Shown: positions 11,706 to 14,060 of the stretch, piece after piece | Position numbering within the stretch: the stretch's first letter is position 1 | Layout: the number at the start of each line of letters is the position of its first letter | Assembly: GCA_003165095.1 (NCBI GenBank) | Contig: PLSH01000049.1 | Coordinates: 1 to 14,060 of the forward strand | Length of the DNA stretch: 14,060 nucleotides | Origin: Acidobacteriaceae bacterium | GTDB taxonomy: Bacteria > Acidobacteriota > Terriglobia > Terriglobales > Acidobacteriaceae | Reading direction: 5' to 3' | Program-made: the position numbers and the translations under genes | Notes under the pieces: generated by a model | The model's input: the letters and a program-made list of their open reading frames with translations, nothing else | Database searches by the model: none | What the model was told of the DNA's origin: nothing

Positions 11706-14060
11706 ATGAAGAATCTTCAGAATGCAGCAAGAGTTCCGGCCCTGATTTTGGCGCTTGCGTGCCTCGCCGCCATGGGTGTGGATGCGCAGGAAGCCGGGAT
11801 CACCGGCAACGCCCGCGTAGACCGGCTCCTGAAACAAATGACGCTGGATGAGAAGATCGCCATGATACACGGAACCGGCGAAGACGCTTCAACCTACCAG
11901 GGCGAGGCCGGCTATATTTCCGGCATCAAGCGGCTCGGCATTCCTCCCATGCGCTTTGCCGACGGGCCGCCGGGAGTCCTGACGCGCGTGCCTTCAATCG
12001 CGCCCACCTCGACCATGGGAGTGGCGGCCACGTTCAGCCGCCAGGATGCCGCTGCCAACGGCATGTTGATTGCCCGCCAGGCGCGAGCCCAGGGCGTAAG
12101 CGTGGTGCTGCAGCCCTTCATCAATATCGATCGCGATCTCAACTACGGCCGCGGATATAACACCTTCGGCGAAGACCCCTACCTGACCGGCGAATTGGGC
12201 GCGGCGGAAATTCTCGGCATTCAAGGGGAAGGCGTGATGTCGCAAGCCAAGCATTTTGTCGGCTACGACACCGACGCCACCAACGTCTTCATCGACGGCC
12301 AGACTTTGCACGAGGTCTATCTGGCTCCCTTTGCGGAGGCCAGCAAGGCCGGCGTCTCGTCCATCATGTGTTCCTATAACCGGATCAATGGCCCGTATTC
12401 CTGCGGCAATCAAGAGAACCTCACAGAGTTTTTGAAAGGGCAAATCGGATTCAAGGGGTTTGTCACTTCCGACTGGGGCGCGACACACGCCACCGATTTC
12501 ATCAATGCCGGGCTGGACATGGAGATGCCGGGGCCGCTACCCGTTCCATTTGCCGGGCCATCGTTTTTTGTAAATGGGCCGCGTCGGGATGCTGCCGGAG
12601 GCGGAAAGCGGGATGCATTCGCGCTGAGCGATGCCGGCCTTCCCGAAGAGCCGGCGCAGAAGGGCTGGAATGGCACTCCCGAGCCCTGGCCTGCTACCAA
12701 CCTCAAAAGCCTCGTCGCCAGCGGCGTTGTTTCAGAAGCTACGATTACTCGCGCCGCGGGCAGAGTGCTCGTGCAGATGGACAGGTTCGGCTACCTTGAC
12801 GGCAAAGACAAACTTCAAGTCACGCCGCTCGATCATACAGAAGACATGAAGATCATCGAGAAGACGGCCATCGATGCGGCGGTGCTGCTGAAGAATGTGT
12901 CTGGAGCGCTGCCGCTGAAGGCCTCCGATCTTGGGAGCGTGGCGATCATCGGGCCCGGGGGCAGGCAGATTGTTGCAGTAGGCCTGACGGGTGAGAAGGC
13001 GGTGGGTTTGCCTGCGCTCGAAGTGGGGCCGTTGGATGCGCTTGTGAAGCTGGCAGGCAATGGCGCGCATCCGGCTTATGCCGTGGCCGACGATATGGAC
13101 GGCAAAGCGATTCCGGCGCACGACCTGTCGCACGATGGAGAGCCCGGGCTGGAGCGGCGGGTGTGGAACGAGGATGAGATTTCAATCGATCCCGAAGTCA
13201 ACTTCACCGCCGGCGCGCACAATGCGCTGCCCGCCAACCAGAGCATTGCGTGGACCGGAACGCTGACCGTGCCGGAGAGCGGCAAATACCGCATTCATCT
13301 GCAACTGCTGGGCTGCTATGGGATGGTCAAAATCGACGACCAGGTGGTGGACAGAAACTGGTTCAACTGGATTCACGGAGAATTGACCCAGGCGGGGCAG
13401 GACAACATCTTTCCCACTTCTGACGGGCTCGACAACCTTCGCGCCGCGATCGATTTGAGCGCCGGCCCTCATCGCTTTTACGTGGAAGTGGCTCCCGACA
13501 GCTCCAACAGCCCGGTGCAGGTGAGGGTAAGCTGGGTAACTCCGCAGGAGCAGGCCGATAACTACCGCGCCGCGATTCTTGCGGCCAAACATGCCAAGAC
13601 AGCCATCGTCTTTGCGTGGAGCCGGACGCGGCCGGTCTTCGCGTTGCCCGGCGATCAGGACCAGCTCATTCACGATGTGGCGGCCGTGAACAAGAACACC
13701 ATCGTCGTGCTCAACGTGAGTCAGGCTGTCGCCATGCCCTGGCTGCCGGAAGTGAAGGCGGTGCTCGATATGGGCTGGACCGGCGATGCGGGCGGCTGGG
13801 CTACGGCGAAGTTGCTGCTGGGACAGGCAAACCCCGCCGGGCGTCTGCCCTTCACGTGGCCGAAGCGCCTCGAAGACACTCCGGCCAACGATCCCGCGTT
13901 TCCTGAGCGTTCCCACAGCGGCGTAAATGGAAAGACCACGTTCAGCGAAGGCATCCTGGTGGGCTACCGGTGGTTTGACCGGCAAAAGATTGAGCCCCTG
14001 TTCCCGTTTGGATTTGGGCTGTCCTACACCCGCTTTGCCTACTCGGGAATCACAACCAAA
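11706..14060 (+). CDS. Secreted GH3 glycosidase with inserted PA14 domain (3' end outside window)
   Basis: 785 codons are in view and the frame is open at the edge. A signal peptide (1-27, cut near VDA) indicates export. The GH3 N-terminal barrel spans about 35-365 with substrate-binding Asp86 (FADGPPG), the Lys-His pair 182-183 (AKHF) and the nucleophile Asp256 (VTSDWG). A Gly/Pro-rich insertion (about 276-330) follows the nucleophile strand. The GH3 C-terminal domain (about 388-765; VLLKN, LPGDQDQLI, VVLNVSQAVAMPWL, GRLPFTWP) is interrupted by a PA14-like beta domain (about 495-612), as in beta-glucosidases such as KmBglI. FGFGLSYTRFAY at 769-780 begins the usual fibronectin-III-like tail, lost to the window. 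The region that normally carries the acid/base Glu before LPGDQD is shortened to SRTRPVFA and has no Glu. Beta-glucosidase or xylosidase-like activity is the family default; substrate is not certain. Confidence 0.93.
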   Translation, partial: MKNLQNAARVPALILALACLAAMGVDAQEAGITGNARVDRLLKQMTLDEKIAMIHGTGEDASTYQGEAGYISGIKRLGIPPMRFADGPPGVLTRVPSIAPTSTMGVAATFSRQDAAANGMLIARQARAQGVSVVLQPFINIDRDLNYGRGYNTFGEDPYLTGELGAAEILGIQGEGVMSQAKHFVGYDTDATNVFIDGQTLHEVYLAPFAEASKAGVSSIMCSYNRINGPYSCGNQENLTEFLKGQIGFKGFVTSDWGATHATDFINAGLDMEMPGPLPVPFAGPSFFVNGPRRDAAGGGKRDAFALSDAGLPEEPAQKGWNGTPEPWPATNLKSLVASGVVSEATITRAAGRVLVQMDRFGYLDGKDKLQVTPLDHTEDMKIIEKTAIDAAVLLKNVSGALPLKASDLGSVAIIGPGGRQIVAVGLTGEKAVGLPALEVGPLDALVKLAGNGAHPAYAVADDMDGKAIPAHDLSHDGEPGLERRVWNEDEISIDPEVNFTAGAHNALPANQSIAWTGTLTVPESGKYRIHLQLLGCYGMVKIDDQVVDRNWFNWIHGELTQAGQDNIFPTSDGLDNLRAAIDLSAGPHRFYVEVAPDSSNSPVQVRVSWVTPQEQADNYRAAILAAKHAKTAIVFAWSRTRPVFALPGDQDQLIHDVAAVNKNTIVVLNVSQAVAMPWLPEVKAVLDMGWTGDAGGWATAKLLLGQANPAGRLPFTWPKRLEDTPANDPAFPERSHSGVNGKTTFSEGILVGYRWFDRQKIEPLFPFGFGLSYTRFAYSGITTK

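Noticed and set aside
1..14060. tRNA, rRNA, transposase, integrase or phage genes
   Set aside because: None was recognised on either strand; all long coding frames are accounted for by the genes listed.

Overview
The window reads like chromosomal DNA from an acidobacterium, probably of the Terriglobia/Acidobacteriia kind. This is inference from style: GC-rich codon use, a very large secreted FG-GAP/Ig-like repeat protein, a caspase/CHASE2/DUF4384 gene set, a secreted PA14-bearing GH3 glycosidase, and no rRNA, tRNA, phage or IS sequence. It was not tested by any search.

Layout. (1) Positions 1-4294, minus strand: a predicted lipoprotein with beta-propeller-like repeats (4294-3266, TTG start) is followed with a 4-base ATGA overlap by a giant secreted protein (3269 to beyond base 1). 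The giant has a signal peptide, Ig-like and IPT/TIG-like regions, a six-motif FG-GAP (VCBS) propeller, then 100-residue Big_3_5-type Ig repeats still running at the window edge. (2) 4295-4639 is non-coding and holds a post-stop hairpin, a 14-bp tandem repeat and a possible promoter. (3) 10204-4640, minus strand, is a tight four-gene operon: DUF4384 protein, exported caspase-like (C14) protein with EF-hand loop, PEGA and TPRs, CHASE2 transmembrane class III adenylate cyclase, and a secreted Fn3-like/TPR-like protein. Every junction is an ATGA overlap. (4) 10205-10570 is a divergent control region with a 56-nt inverted repeat and a small dyad. (5) 10571-11386, plus strand: a metallo-beta-lactamase-fold hydrolase with an HxHxDH motif. 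(6) 11387-11705 carries a terminator-like hairpin, a promoter and a leader with two mutually exclusive hairpins. (7) 11706 to the right edge, plus strand: a secreted GH3 glycosidase with an inserted PA14 domain, cut by the window end.

How the genes may work together. In the four-gene operon three products carry export signals and the fourth is a membrane receptor whose sensor domain faces the periplasm and whose cyclase faces the cytoplasm. The caspase-like protease, the DUF4384 protein and the Fn3/TPR protein would therefore share a compartment with the CHASE2 sensor. The simplest hypothesis is a trans-envelope module in which a calcium-responsive exported protease/TPR scaffold acts on or beside the CHASE2 sensor and the cyclase turns this into cAMP. 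The divergent MBL hydrolase could be a cyclic-nucleotide or cyclic-phosphate hydrolase, but nothing in the sequence proves it. The lipoprotein/giant repeat protein pair and the GH3 enzyme look like separate surface and carbohydrate functions.
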